A stretch of DNA of 64,000 nucleotides from Anagrus nilaparvatae. Its lineage: Eukaryota; Arthropoda; Insecta; Hymenoptera; Mymaridae. Every line of letters starts with the position of its first letter. Position 1 is the stretch's first letter. The position numbers were made by a program, and so were the translations under genes. Shown one piece after another: positions 10,561 to 24,834 of the stretch. The stretch is taken from assembly GCA_022575985.1 (NCBI GenBank), contig JAKSXM010000002.1, positions 15,425,001-15,489,000 of the forward strand. Reading direction: 5' to 3'. Under the pieces are notes generated by a model. That model was not told the origin of the DNA. It ran no database searches and saw only the letters and a program-made list of their open reading frames with translations.

Positions 10561-12707
10561 TTCTAAAATATAGTTTTACATATAATGCGCAAAAAAGCCG
10601 TCTCCCTAGGGCAGAAAATAGGCTTTTTGCCCTAGATATGTAAAATTATTTGTTTATTTTACGTTCAAAAGAATAAAGTTTATTTTTTGTTTAGATCAAT
10701 TTGGTTCCGCACGAGAATCAGCAAAAATTTTTACATAAAAAGTATATAAGAACAGTAGTGTTTCAAAAAATTTATCATAAATAAAAATTTTGATGAACTG
10801 TAATTTTTTTTAATTTTCAAATACGAAAATTCTCGAATTATTTTAAAAATATTTCTTAACATGGAACTTATTAGGCCTGAAACATATTTATGATGAAAGA
10901 GGTTTCCAGAAGCAATGTTAAAACTGTGGGTTGGAGGTTAAAAATGGACTGGAATTCAGTGTATACAGTGCTGGGGTGAAAATAAGTAGGAATAGGAGAT
11001 GAATTATTTTTTGATTTCCTTGACGTATACAACGAGTGGAGGATATTTTTGGCCAAATTTTATGCCCTAGAAGAAAAATAAATTCATCTACAGAATCTCA
11101 GAACAACTTGAATGCAGGAAACTTTATGGATATTATTTGCGAATACTTTTTCCTAACAAGCACAATTGCTTAAATAACCCCTAGAATCCCCAGATATTTG
11201 CACTTTAATTTGCAGTATAACCGTGCTCCATGCACGTGATTTGTCCAAATTTATTTTACTACCTCAGGTAAAATAACAGTTTCAAAAAAGTTATTACTTT
11301 GTTATTAAATAACAATTAGTTTATTAGAAACGCAGCACCTTATAAGCAAACAGTTTTTCCGTATAATGAAAATTCCGTTAGCACACGTAGAAAAAAGTAA
11401 TTAAATTTAAAATAAAAAAGTATTATGTAAAAAAAATAAACAAAAATAGAAGATAATCGTAAAAATCAATGTTTCAAGATTCCTTATAAATCCTAATTAC
11501 AGTTATATAATATTGAAAAGAATCTTTTTCTCTTTAGTTTTTCAATTTTAAACCAAATAATTGTTAATACCAAAAAAAATTAAACTTTCACAAATTTATT
11601 ATAAAATTAAGATTTTTTAGCTAACAAAAAAATACAAATAAAAATTTCCCGTTGCAAAAATAAAATGAAGATACCAGTAAAAATAATTTCAAAAAAGAAA
11701 ATAAAATACCAAGTTCCCTTATAAAGTAATAAAAAAAAAGTTGAATGTGTGAAAAATAAATTTAACGTATGTGTGTAATAAAATATAATTTTGTGGTTAT
11801 AAGGCTAGAAAAATCAAGTTTTTTTTTTCTTTTTGAAATAATTTGAAATTATAAATAAGAACTTGAATTTTCATACTAAAAACTTACAGACTATTTCATC
11901 ACTTTAAAAAAAAAATGTTAAACCGCATTATATTCTGCGTGTAATCGATGTGTTTTGTACACGTATGTACAACTTATTAAAAAAAATACTACTTATTTTG
12001 AAAATTACTTTGAAAAAAGTGTAGAAATCCATTAGTTTGAATATAATTTTCTTTTTTTTTATGTGTTTAAAATTAATTTACATTTCCTTTTGATTTAATA
12101 ACAAAGTGTAAAAAATGGTTTATTTTTTGAAAGATTAAAATTTTGGTTGGTTTTTTGTAGCATTTTTAGTCTTTCTCACTTTGTGATGAAAATAAAAATG
12201 TAAAAACAAAAAGCCATTTTACATAGTTTACCTTTGAGTTTTAGCTCGGGTAGTAGTTCAATCTGAGACAGTTTTCGTTTTTCTGGCTATGGATTGTATT
12301 ATTATATTTTTAAAAAAAATTAGACCAACCCTTAAGCAATTAAGATCGCTTGTATGAGATAACAAAGAAATAGGTAAAAATTCTGAAGATAAATAATTTT
12401 TGTTTCTTTTAAAGTGTTTGAGACTGAATTTCTTTATAGTTTTGAATTGTTTGAGGGATTTGATATTATAAATAACAAACATTCTTTTTTCAGATGCTAA
12501 TAAACGCGTATATTGGGTCAGTTTTTAGCATAAAATCTGGTCTATTCTTAAAATTTATTTATATTATTAAAATTAAATTATTAAATAAATTATTGTATAA
12601 AATTAATAATAACAACATTTTTTTTGCAAATTCTCATCATCAAAAAAAAAAAAAAAAAAAAAACTAATCAATTACTTTTTCGAGTTTCTGTTATAAAACA
12701 AACTTAT
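10561..12707. other. AT-rich stretch without a recognised gene
   Basis: The minus frame at 10871-11056 lies in slightly less AT-rich DNA but shows no domain or splice logic. The 12642-12663 stretch is a run of 22 A residues. Nothing else was recognised. Confidence 0.55.
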
Positions 12708-13125
12708 CCTAACAACTGGCAATTTATTACGTAGATAACAGGAATATTGGTCATTTTTCCGGAAAATCGTCAATTTTTCTGCTAAAACCCGTTTTAGAAC
12801 ATATTGGCCATTCTAATAGTATTCAGAGTATGCGTAACAATAAAAAAGTGATCCTAACAAATGGCAATTACGTTTTATGGTACGTAGATTACGAAAATGT
12901 TGGTCCCCTTGCCAGAAACTAGTCAATTTTTCCGCTAAAGCCTATTTTAGAATATTTTTTAACAAAATCTTTTAGTATTTCGAATTTTGGTAACCAAAAA
13001 AAATTAATCTGAACCATCGGCGATTAAGTTTTTAGTGCGTAAATTACAAAAATATTGGTCCTTTCGATCAATTTTTTCAAAAAATAGTTAAAATTTTTGC
13101 TACAGTTCATTTCGAACCTTGGAAC
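12708..13125 (+). repeat. Three diverged tandem units of about 150 bp
   Basis: Units begin near 12708 (CCTAACAACTGGCAATT), 12853 (CCTAACAAATGGCAATTACG) and 13009 (CTGAACCATCGGCGATTAAG). Each continues with a TACGTAGAT/TGCGTAAAT word, a TATTGGTC word, and CAATTTTT-CTGCTAAA-CC-TTTTAGAA. Divergence between units is high, so this is an old local duplication. Confidence 0.65.
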
Positions 13126-16100
13126 ATTAAAGAATGGCCAAAAAAATGTCTTAAAAAGAGCTGAGTGTGATCAAAAGCTGATCATTTTCTGAAAAAAATA
13201 CTAACATTCTTTCACTCTATGTATCAAAAAACATAATTTCCAAAATAAGTGAAAATAAGGATAATTTTATTTTATCCGAACTCAAAGTATGGTAAAAACA
13301 CCCTAAACTGGGCTGCAACGGAAAAACTGGACATTTATAAAAATTTTCATTTTTAAAAACATAATTGTCATAAGTTCTGATAACTTTTTTCTTGTTATGC
13401 ATACTCTGAACACTAAATTGCCAATATGTCCTAAAATATGACACCACAAATTCGTAATCAGCACACCAAAAAACATAAGTCCTCTTCTGAGTACTCTTCT
13501 TTTTGAATCCACCATACACCCAAAAACATCACTTTCAATAAAGTACATTAAAAATTAAAAATTAAAAACAATTATAAATCACTTTATTAAAAAAATTAAT
13601 AAAAAAAAAAAAAAAAAAATACATACAGACAAGCGCGAGAAACCGCAATATAAAAAAGAATTATATTGTATATAAGTAAAAATAGTATAATAACAATAAT
13701 TATCTAAGTTTTTTTTCTTTGATTTCGTAATATTATATTCATTTTTAAAATTGAATAAAAGAAAATACTATGCGACACTTCTATTGTAACACACTGTATA
13801 TAATTTAAATAAATTTAAAATTTAATGCTGAAATGTTATTTAATTAAATTTGATCTATGTTCTGTGGTCTTAAAATCAATGATAATAATTTATATTACAT
13901 GAAATTGATATATGTACTTAATGTCATTTTTTTTAAACTAAGTTTTTTTATTTTTATATATCTAAGAAAATAGTTTATCAAGCAATGTACGTGTTTTGTA
14001 CCTCTTTTGATCTAATTGATATTAATTAAATAAAGTCTTTTTTTATTTATTGACTTTTATAGTTATCATTTATTGAGTCTATTTTTATTCGTAAAAATTT
14101 GGATGTTTTTTGAGTTGCTTGATAATTCCAACAGTTTGCTTGCAATTTCAAATTTTATTTTACACTTGAAACTAATGTAAGAATTTTTGCAATTCAAGCA
14201 AAACAACCTGGCAGACTATTTTTTTGCATGGTTCAATTGTGACCTTACTTTTAATTTCATTTTAAATGTCTTATTGATTTTTTCTAAATTATTCTGCAGT
14301 CTCAATTTTGATACAATTTTTTCAAATTTCGCCATACTTTTCAAAATAAAAATTTATCAACTTCATGATAAATACCAGTTTTGCCTTAGGTCATAAAATA
14401 TAAATTTCCAAAATCCACTTTAATTTTACAGCCATGGGCATAAATTTCTACTATTTAGAACCCAAGGTAAAATTAAGTATTTTATATACAATTAGCTGAA
14501 CTGTAGATACCAAAAATACTATTTAACTCTTAAATAAATCCCACCAGGAAGTTTGCCAAACTTGATAACTATTACAAAAACTTGATTGTCTTCTGAAAAC
14601 GACAGGTAAAGATAAAACGAAAGATAAAAAATTTTACAATTGAAAAAAATAAATTTGTCATTCATAAAAAGTCAAAATTTGGTATAGAATTCAAAAAAAA
14701 TAAAAAACGCCTAGCATTGTCATTAAAATTACGTAAAATATCAGAAAAAAAGTAAATTATTTTTTAAATAAGCTGTTATCTGTCATTACCCTGTTTAAAA
14801 AAAAATTATGACTCAAAAAAACAAAAAAAAAATAAATGAAAACAATCAGTTACATAAAAAATAAAATATTTGAAAAGAAAAATATATTATTTAAAATTCT
14901 CACGCCCAAAACTTTAAAAAAAAACCATACCAAATTTCTCAGAGCAAAAGAATTGTCTAAAAAAAGAATAAAATTTTATTTGAAATAAAAAAAAAAAGAC
15001 AAGAATGCAACATAAATTAAGCAAGTCCAAAAAAAACCCTAAAATAACAAAAGCGAAATATTTTTTGCAATTAAAAGTTTTAGAGAATTTTGAACCTAAA
15101 AAATAATTTACGAGCTTCCATATAATTTAATGATTTTTAAATCATCGTTGCTATAAATATTCTCATCAGCAGAAATCATCATTTTTTTATAAAGAATCAG
15201 CAGAAACAGCAGATAATAACCGATTACGTCTTTAATAACATTCTAATTGCTATTTTTCATTTTCTTATTAACAGCTGAAATTTAATATTAATTTTCTTTA
15301 TTGTCCATCGCTAATTTAATAAGAACTTTTTGCCGCCCACTTTTTCTGGCAGGTATTGTTAAAAATTGAGATGCACATAAAATTTTTTTATCATAAATAT
15401 TGCTTGTCGAACTTTAAAAAAGACTTTTTTTCTGAATTTATAAAAACGTCAATCATTATAAATACAGAATTTTTTGCACGACTTTTTTTATAAAATACCT
15501 TTTTTTACCGGAATTTTAAATGTTTTGTAACTTTTGTTCCCTTTTTTTTTATTCAATTATGATTCGTTTTTTTAATGTTTCCTTGTTGTAAAAGAAATTG
15601 ATAATAAAAACGTCTGCTGTGATATGAGAAAAATGTGAATTTTTAGACGATATTTACAAGAAAATGAGTTTTTTTAATGAATAACTAGGATAATGCATTT
15701 ATTTAACTAATAACTGAGCGCATGCAAGCTTTTTAGCGAGTTTTTCAAAGAAATTTTCTTCGCTTAATTACACGTTTTTTCTTTTAAAGTTATTAAAGTT
15801 AATTAGTTTAAAAATAGAATTTGAAGCATTGTTGAAGTTATTATCATGAAGGTCATTTTTTTCGCTTTTAGATACGAAAATATTTTTGAAATATATTTTT
15901 AAAATATATTTTTCAATATTATTTTTAGTTTTTAGAATTTGAAAAATTGGAGCTGTTAAGGGTATAAAAAATTTAATTTTTTTTGTTATCCAAAATTATT
16001 TTTTACCCAGCTATTTAAATGAGTCAATTTATGACTGGGAATTTAAAATTCAAAAACTTTTGTTCATGCGTTTTGTATAGTTTCAGAATAAGAAAAACCC

Positions 16101-17780
16101 TAAAAACTTTGCTGAAACTTTTGTAGAAAATATTTTGCGTGCATTTTAGCCACCTTCTTCAACTGGGACAATAAAATACGCTTTTCTCGACAAGCCTGGC
16201 TAATCTTTATTTTTTGGCCACTAACAAGGAAAAAAAATTCGCACCCAAATGAACCAACAAATTAATTTGCGAAAAATAAAATTTTAAAACCACGTATACT
16301 AAAAAAGTGCTAAAATTACAATCCTCCCATGCAAAATTATCCATACTAACGTAACAAAATTCTACATATTTGAATAATTATCTTAAATGAACATGTGGTC
16401 AATGAAAACATGCACACAGAAATAAGTAAACAAGAAAATAAAAGTTTTAATTTTATTCTCATGAATTTCACTCTGGATAATAATATTATTAATTATATAC
16501 ATTAATTTTTTGTTATGTATTTGCAATAATATGCATATTAGTCTCGTTAATCAACTTCATGTACACGGAAAAAAAAATCTTACATGTTGCATTGTTCTTA
16601 ATCTTTTTTTTAAGACTTTTTTTTTGTTTTTCTGAGAGCAATTCTTTATAATATTAAAATAAATACTTTCTAAAAAGTCGTTAAGGTGACTGCGCACAAC
16701 CCAAACGTGCAAGAACGTCGGCCGGAAGCACCTGCATATACCTTTATATATAAATAGACAAAAACGAATGATCAAAACCGCAAAAATTAATAATAACAAA
16801 AAAAATTATTACAGTTTTTTTTTTCTTATTCTGCTTGTTTCATACATCAAAATCAAACTTTCGTAATTTTTGCAATCTTTGCCTACGAAATAACCACTTT
16901 TTTATTAAAAATAGAAAAACATTAATTACAGAAAAATCATGCAAATTATAAAATAATTAAGCGAAAAAATCACATAATCATATGGTTATTTAATTGTTAT
17001 TCAACAAATAAAGACCTTTTTTTCTAACACCCACACATGTAACATATGCAACCAACAAATGAGCATCCTCTTGCAATTACAGAAACTCCTTAAACATGAT
17101 TATACATTATTAAATCTATTTTTTTTACAACAAAGCAAAAAAATAAAAACGAGTATGTACAAAAATTACTTTATTCTAAAAATAGAGTCATACAAGGTGT
17201 ACATTAATCTACGTGGAAAAAGTCAGATTCTTATCAAAGTAAAAATATTAGATAAGAGCAAAAAAAAAAGTATAATAAAAGTCACCCTTAAGGCAATTAA
17301 AAAATAATTTTAATTTAACACACACACACACACAATATTTTTTCACACAATTATAAAAATGTTTTTGATGATAATAATAAAATATGAAAAACTTTGTTGT
17401 TATAAAAGGAAAAACCTGATCTCATCGCGGTCAGTGCAAAAAAAAATTTTTTTTTTGCATTTTGCTTTAGGGCATATTATCTCTTTTTTAGTGTCGGTTT
17501 TAATACTTTGATCTTACATGCTTGTATGTATGTGTGAAATGAAAAGGGAAAACTATAAATAAATAAAAATTTAAGTATGGATGATGCATTTTTCCAAATA
17601 TATATATATTTGTTGATTGTATTGATAATAATAATAATGAATAAAAAGGACAAAAGAGGAAAAGGAAGAATGGAAAAGACGAGACAAGACTTTCAAAAAA
17701 AAATTGTGTGTGTAGAGTCATATTATTATAATTATTTATCAGTTTATAATAATAATGTATGTTTTTTTTAATATTTATAT
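13126..17780. other. AT-rich stretch without a recognised gene
   Basis: About 4.6 kb with no convincing gene. Two overlapping minus frames at 13217-13548 lack any domain. A small CpG-containing islet at about 16680-16745 (ACGTCGGCCGGAAGC) lies beside a minus-strand TATATAAAG and could be part of a promoter, but no coding sequence follows. A (CA)n run is at 17318-17334. Confidence 0.5.
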
Positions 17781-18050
17781 ATTAGGCTGGTTGTAAAAAT
17801 TGGAAATTTTGGGATTTTTGGAATTATTTGGAAGAGGTATTGAAAAATTTAGATTATGAGAGCTTTTGTTAAAATATAAAATCAGCGTTTATATAGGGAA
17901 AATTTTTGATCATATTGCGGTTTTATTTACGAAATGCAAGAACTATAAGCACTATTAAAAATGGCTTAATAAAAATCCCATATTTTTGAAAATTCTTCAT
18001 ACACCCATTCAAAAAATCCTCAAATTTTCAAAATAACATCCTGTCTAATA
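17781..18050. mobile_element. Diverged foldback MITE
   Basis: The left end ATTAGGCTGGTTGTAAAAAT is mirrored by the right end, whose complement starts ATATTAGACAGGATGTTATT. The arms share GGAAATTTTGGGATTTTT-type words and have drifted apart. There is no coding capacity. A TTA or TA target duplication is possible but not certain. Confidence 0.45.
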
Positions 18051-19849
18051 TGCATACATACCTGTATGTATGCACAGACATGTCAAGAAATATTATTATA
18101 TATTATGGATGAGAAGAGAAAAGAAAAATGCAATTTTTTTTTTTTAAAGAATAGAATTTACAATCACGTATGTATATGTACGTATGATTTAAAACATATG
18201 TAAAGGATGAAATATACCAACATCCAATATATATATGCACTTGTCGGCACGCCATAGCGTCCATTGACACAGGCCAAGGTCATTTATGGAAGATCAATTT
18301 ATATTTTTGTAAAAAAAAATTTTTAATCTTATCAGTTTTTAAAAATAATTATTTATTGCAAAATTTTAATTATTTACAGTAGGGGTGTAATTTGAAAAAG
18401 GTAGACATAGATTTTAGAGGATTTAGGTTCACATTGAATTTTCTTACCAAGGATTATTATTTCTACGTTAAAATATTTTATATATAAGTGGTTCGAGTAG
18501 TATCATAAATTTATGGATCATTAATTAATGATCTTTTAAATGCCTCTTTAAAATAATCAGCGCAAGCTCTAATTTTAACATTATCTGGTTTTGTTATTAC
18601 ATAATTAATATTTTATTGAATTTAAATTTATATTAGCATTTTCAAAAGTAGTTGACAACAAGTACCATAAAAGACCCTAAAAATTTTGTTTAAAAAATTT
18701 TTAAAACAGTGTCACTAAACATTTTGAAAGGGAGTTTTATATTTTGTTATACATTATAGTAACACTGCCAGGTTGTTGTGCTTAAATTTTTCCTAAATTT
18801 ATGAATTTTTAAGGATTTTGCTTGATTATTTAACAAAATTGTTTAACTTTTTCAAGCAAAAGCTTGAAATTACAAATCCAAGCAAAATTCAAGCACAGCA
18901 ACGTTACTAAATCCAACAAAACACTATCTACATTTCTTACAGTGTATTATTTACACACCTACTCAAATTTCACATAGATCCTGTATTAATATTAATTTTT
19001 ATTATAAACACAAACATAAAAAAACACCTACACCATTCAATAAAAAAGAAAAAGTCACAAAATGTATAACAACATAATAGGAAAAAAAAAGTATTTTTTT
19101 TCCAAAGATAGCATTTTTCTTCCCTTTCTATTATAACAAATATCGTGTAAATTATCTCAAGATAAATGGTTCATCCTTTTATTACACAATAGAAAATGGA
19201 ATACAATCGTAACCCTACAATCGAAAACATTGTAAATTATTCTTTATAGGAAGATAGAGAGAGACCCCCAACTGTTTCATTTTTTAAGGGCCTTTTTTTT
19301 AATAAAAACTGGTATTAAATAATTTTTAACTAATCTATAATAAACACTTTTCTTTATAAAACACTTGTTTTAGTCATAAATAATTAAGGAACTTACCATT
19401 TACCAAACGGTCTTCTTTCTCTTTCATTTAATAATTTTTGAATTTTTTTTCTTTTGACCGAACTGGCTGAATTTTTTTTTGTAAAACTAAAAAATTTTTT
19501 TTTTATCCTAAACTTTGATAATTTTCTTTATTATCAGTTTTAACTATGCCTAATGGCTTGTTATTAATTAACTGCTTCATCGAACAAAACTTTTTTAATA
19601 ATCAAAATAACAATTTTTTCATTTTTTTTTTGTTTGATTTTTCGCACTATTTTGTTAATTATTTTACTATCATTTTTTCGTATATTATCCTTCACACTAT
19701 AATTTTTAAAAACACCACTTTATTTCGTTAAAAAAATTACTCAAAAAAACACAATTTTAAACAAGTTTTAATTATTTTTTGCACTAAATTAAAATTTTCA
19801 ACAATTTAAAAAAAAAAAATAACAAACAAACTTAAATAAATCGAGCTTT
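18051..19849. other. AT-rich stretch without a recognised gene
   Basis: Homopolymer-rich DNA with no coding signal. The plus frame at 19546-19731 is Phe/Ile/Asn-rich and treated as chance. Confidence 0.6.
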
Positions 19850-20010
19850 TTTATTCGTGTAAGCTCTCTACGTATAAAAATTAATTTAAGTCCACGACGA
19901 TGAAGGAGTGTCCGCTAGTACAACAGACAAACCAAAACTGATACAAGTCCCAAAGTAAGAAAGTCTGCATTGCCGACGTTTTTAATTTTCTTTGTGTGCG
20001 TTACATGTAC
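19850..20010 (-). promoter_or_regulatory. Candidate core promoter or 5' exon islet
   Basis: About 150 bp with several CpG dinucleotides (CCACGACGATGAAGG, GTGTCCGCTAG, TTGCCGACG) in an otherwise CpG-poor region. On the minus strand it contains TATCAGTTTTGG, which matches the insect initiator TCAGTY, followed 25 bases later by GCGGACAC, close to the DPE consensus although one base off the ideal spacing. No coding exon was recognised nearby. It may be the start of a gene with long introns, or only a composition fluctuation. Confidence 0.25.
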
Positions 20011-20934
20011 ATTACGTATACATATAAAAAGGGGGCCCTCTTTCTTTCCTTTTTATTTATTATATATATATATATATGCACCCCTCCTCACACACATATA
20101 TATAAAATTGCAACTATCCTTTCGGGCCCCTTCCTTATGTGAATTTTATTTACCTTCACGGTACTCTATTCTTAAGTATTATCCCACTCTTTTAGATTTT
20201 TTTTGCTAATATTTTTTCTATCTCATTCTATTTTATTCGCATGTATTAAAATATATATATATATATTTTTGCAAAACTTCTTTGTTGCACTTGGTGAACA
20301 TGCATATATACTTTAAGTTTTTAGCAAGATAGATAATGCTATGTACTCCCACGGACATTGCATGCTTGTATAGATGTATAGAAAAATAGTTTAAAAAAAA
20401 AAGCGAGAGCTCAGTGCCTGAAAAATACTGTGTGTATGACGTTATAAGTTATCTTATAAGGAACTTATAGGAGATTATAAAAAATTGCACATATTTATCA
20501 TTTATATGGATATTATTATGTACTATGGCTTTAGTTGTCAAAATTTTTTCTATTTTATGATCTTTTTTGATAAATTGTGGGCACGAAGTTTTATGGTGAT
20601 TGATGTTTGGTCGTTTAGAGGAAAATTATTAATAATTTGTACCGTTTATTTCTAAAAATTAATTTGATTGAAAAGAGTTGCATAATAGCATTTATTATAC
20701 ATAATAGTTTATTGTGTGAAATTTTGATTTTCTGGATTTACTGTAGATTTTCGATGTTTTAAGTATTAATGTGCTTAATGATTCAGGTAAATATTTTGCA
20801 CAGGTTTACCCATTTACCCTTAGGTAGAAAAAAATAATCTACTCACTATAATTAGGTCGCCACTTTTGCTCTTGAAACAAAATTTATTATTGAATTTTGA
20901 ATTGATTCTTATAAGAAAAATTTATGAAATATTA
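20011..20934. other. AT-rich stretch with (TA)n microsatellites
   Basis: TA runs lie at about 20060-20078 and 20251-20267. A C/T-rich patch near 20030-20050 follows GGGGGCCC. No gene was seen. Confidence 0.6.
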
Positions 20935-21638
20935 TATGAGGAATCTACGCCAACTGAGCCCAAGTTAGACTGATAAGTCCCAGAAATAGGTCAAAACTAT
21001 TTTTTTCTGGAAGTGCAGCTAAAATCTAAAAATAACTCCTCATACTCAGTTTTAACTTTCCAGATCCAACTTTTGATTTTTGCCAAACATATTTATTTTT
21101 TTTACTTTTTTTGTAAATTGACAAAAAATTTATAACATAAGAAATAGTATTTTATAAAATATCATTTTTTGATCTGGAGCTATTGGATCAGCTGATCCAT
21201 GGAAAATTTAAAAGAGGGTAAAAATAAGTTATAAAACGATAAATTGAAGCCCAATTATAAGAAAATCGTGACAGCACCTTTTAATGTATTCAAGCTCAAA
21301 GAAAAAAGGTCTCAATACAAATCATTTTCTCGCCTATGCACAGTTTAAATCAACTTTTGGATATCAGAATCGAAGTCTACAGAAAATTAAAAATTTTAAA
21401 ACTATAAAATGAAGATATTTTTTATATAAAATAAGCATTTAGCATCATCAGTAAGGAAACTTTACGACAATTTTCAAAAAAGACCAAAAACACAAATAGG
21501 CTGCCAAAAATCGAAAATTAGATCTAGAAGCCTAAAAAAGGACTTATTTTTAGTTGCGTATTTGGAAAAAAATAGTTTAAGTCCATTACTCTGACTCTTC
21601 AATCTAACTTATGGCAAATTAATGTGGATTCCCTCGTA
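20935..21638. mobile_element. Foldback MITE-like element, family 1, copy 2
   Basis: The left end TATGAGGAATCTACGCC is mirrored by the right end, which reads on the complement TACGAGGGAATCCACATT. The arms carry related words (GGTCAAAACTATTTTTTTCT on the left; a complementary form at about 21555-21600 on the right). The right arm shares GAAAATTAGATCTAGAAGCC and AAAAAGGACTTATTTTTAG with the 3228-3747 element. There is no open frame. TA at the borders would fit Tc1/mariner-type integration, but this is inference. Confidence 0.6.
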
Positions 21639-22295
21639 TAGGTGAAATCAAAATTTTATTCATACTTTTTTAGAGAACCTGTATACTATATTATAATAGG
21701 TGTTGGTAGTGGAAATTTTATGTACCTAAAAATATGAAAGCTGAATTAAGCACATATAGGAATTTCAACAATACAATATGAATAATCAAATATAAAATCC
21801 AAATATTTTTAAAACCTTGAAAAATTAAGATGATGTAAACTTTGGGCAGCCAAAATTTTTAATACCTGCAGACTCCTAATATATACATAAATAAATAAAC
21901 AATATCAAAATAACTATTTATAAATAAAGCATGCTTCCGGATCCAATATTTTTATCTTGTTATTTTTCTTATAATATACCTTGAGAATATTTTCATGTTA
22001 CTTGGTGCATTCGACCATCCACGAATCTGTTATCGCTAGGTTTTATCACGGATAGTTGCTTACTTTTCTCTTCCTCTTTTCTATACCTATATATATAATA
22101 CAAGTACTTCATGCATTGAAAATAATAGAAATTATATATATTTATGTACATATTTATATTTTATTGGTTTAATACTTGTTCTTATAATTTAGTAAAAAAA
22201 ATTGAGCTATTACAATTGAACGTTTTTAATTTATTTAATTTAATTAATTTTATTGAATTTTACAAACTCAATACTTATTTCATTAGATTCATTTC
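21639..22295. other. AT-rich stretch without a recognised gene
   Basis: No coding or structural signal was recognised apart from short TA runs near 22080-22160. Confidence 0.6.
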
Positions 22296-22334
22296 TTCTC
22301 GCAAGTGAAATGAACTCATGAGGGTATATATAAA
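22296..22334 (+). promoter_or_regulatory. snRNA-promoter-like motif plus TATA, copy A
   Basis: TTCTCGCAAGTGAAATGA (22296-22313) is followed by a 12-bp spacer and then ATATATAAA from 22326. Three other copies in the window keep exactly the same 12-bp spacing. In insects, Pol III-type snRNA genes such as U6 carry a proximal sequence element about 12 bp upstream of a TATA box, and the arrangement here resembles that. No known snRNA sequence follows. The first T4+ terminator-like runs downstream are near 22490-22500, which would allow a transcript of roughly 130 nt. The promoter identity is inference. Confidence 0.4.
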
Positions 22335-22746
22335 AGAAGTTTTAGCAAATATTATCTCGGTGAATAAATTATATTAGAACTAAATTTCTTTCTAAGAATA
22401 AGTAGAATGTTCGTCCGTGTTCGTCATTAGATTTACGTCTTATAATACATTACTCTTGCAAGAAAAGATATACTACAAGACTCCAGATTTTGATTTTTTC
22501 GTTTAGAAAGAATTTAATTTGTTATTAACACCTATAATGAACTCTTTTGAATTCAATGAACTTTTGCAACTTTTTTTAAACTTTTACTGTAAGACGTCTA
22601 ATTATAAATATTTAATTAAGAAATTAGATAACGACAATTACTTAATACTCCATTTAAATTAACTTAAAGTTTTTAATTTTTATTTAATGTTAATTCAATG
22701 TAAATTTCAATAACTGTTACTTTTAAGTTTTTAGTCGATAAATATA

Positions 22747-22785
22747 TTCTCGCAAATGAAATGAATTTATGAGGATATATATATA
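22747..22785 (+). promoter_or_regulatory. snRNA-promoter-like motif plus TATA, copy B
   Basis: TTCTCGCAAATGAAATGA (22747-22764) differs from copy A at one base and is followed by a 12-bp spacer and ATATATATA. Similarity to copy C also extends upstream (CAATGTAAATTTCAATA and GATAAATATA), so part of the copies may come from duplication. No RNA gene was recognised downstream. Confidence 0.4.
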
Positions 22786-24834
22786 CAGGAAAATAAATAC
22801 TTATGACATAATTTTGAGTTAAATACTTTACATATTGTTATAAATTGGTGTTCTTAGATAAAAAAATTTAGCATTTGTAAAAAAAATTTGCAAAAATTTT
22901 GCAAATTTTGCTCGTTCAGAATCATTAGTTGGAATTTTTTGAAGAATCCTTTGCACTGCTATTATTCATTTTATTTTGCAGAAAAAAATTTGTTTTTAAT
23001 CATTTTTTATATAAACAAAATTGCTAAATCTTTTGATATCCTGAATAATTTTACTTTTCAATTTTTCACTAAAGTTATTAAAATTCGATGAGTCTAAGAG
23101 CTTATAAAATATTTGAGAATTTAAATTTTTCGAGATGTCTATTGTTTACGGCTTGTAGTACTTCATCATCATAAACTTTAGTTTTAAAATATTCACTCAC
23201 TAAATCAAATAAACTGTAAACATTTTTTTTAGTCCAAAAGCTGTATATCTTAGATGTATGCACTTTTATCCTTTAAATTTGTGCAAGGTTACTTATAAGA
23301 GAAAGGCAAGTTTTTCGTTGCGCTGATTTCAAATTTTTAAGTCCTGATCCCGAATAATTAGCCCTGATAAACAGAAAAACTGTCGATTTTGAGAATATTT
23401 TGACATATTTCATAAGAAACTTTTTTCATTTTCCTCAAAATGGTAGACAATACGTTTTTGAAATCGTTGAGTAAATATTTATTTACTTAATAAGTTTCGT
23501 AATATTAATATTGTAATAATATTTAGGTTTTGGTCTAAAAAACATATAAAATATTATTTTGAGGAAAATTGACCAAAACATACGGTTTTTCGGTATAAGG
23601 GATAATATTTTAAGGTCAAGGCCCGAAAAGTACTAGCGACTCCAAAAACCTTAACTCAGTAATTTTTACGAAAATTAGATAAGTATCGCATATAATATGT
23701 AGAAAAAATTGCACACATTTAACATAAACGGCTTCTAAATTATTTGTTAAAAACGTTGAATTTTTTGATTAAAAAAATCTTTAATCAAGTAGTAAACTTT
23801 TTTCGTACAGATGGAAATATTGATATATTAAATATTTAAAAATATTTTATCAATTAAAACAAGAAGTCATAAATTACTTCATCATCTCTAATATAAAACA
23901 TAAAAATATTAATTTTAATATACAGGTAATTACATAATAATAAAATTTATTTATTTGAAGTTATACTACAAATACACACACAAATACACATTTTAACATA
24001 ATTTTTCCATAAAATTAAAAAAAAAATTTTTTATGAATATTTACGAACTCATTAAGATCGTAAATAATATCTTCTTAATTTATATGACACTAAAGAAAAG
24101 TAAAACTAAAAAGAACCAATAATTTTAACAAGATTCCCCATCTAGCTAATATATATTTTCACACGAAACTGAAATACACACAGAAACTTTAATACAATTT
24201 TTTTTACACACATGATATTTGTGTATTATATATTAAAAATTATTATCTTGATGATATATATCTTAGAAGATAAAATATACAAGTTTTTAACATATATATA
24301 TTCCACGACATTATATGAACCTTTAACAAGATTTTTTCTTTGCTTTAATGCACATTTTTATATTCATAAAAAAAATTTCAATTAACTGAAATTACCCCAT
24401 TTTTAAAAAAAAATTATTTTTATGAGAGTTACGTTGGTATGATGTAGGAATAAATCTATAAAGTACCTTTTCAACAGTTTTATATAATATGTTTCTTAGA
24501 TATATTTTTTTATTATTATTAGTTAGGTAGGGTTAAATGTAAAGGTATGTTACAAATGAGCATTATGATTCCCTTGAGATACATCATTAATTTTTAGATT
24601 CTCATGATTTTTTGTAATTTACATACTATACTTTGATTGTATGTATATGTTAATAAAAAAATTTCTATCAATTTAGTAAAAAAATTGTTCATTAAATATT
24701 TATATCAGAGTGTATTTTACTTTACAGTGTTACATTACAATTTTTTTTTTTAATTTATTACATACCACCTAAATTTTTGGATACTACCTATAGTTCAATA
24801 TGAATTTCAATACTAATAATCATTGATAAATATA
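22786..24834. other. AT-rich stretch without a recognised gene
   Basis: The plus frame at 22888-23091 is Phe/Asn/Lys-rich with no domain. No repeats or RNA genes were recognised. Confidence 0.55.

Noticed and set aside
13217..13548. Two overlapping minus frames of 100 and 81 codons
   Set aside because: AT-rich composition, overlapping in different phases, no domain or splice logic.
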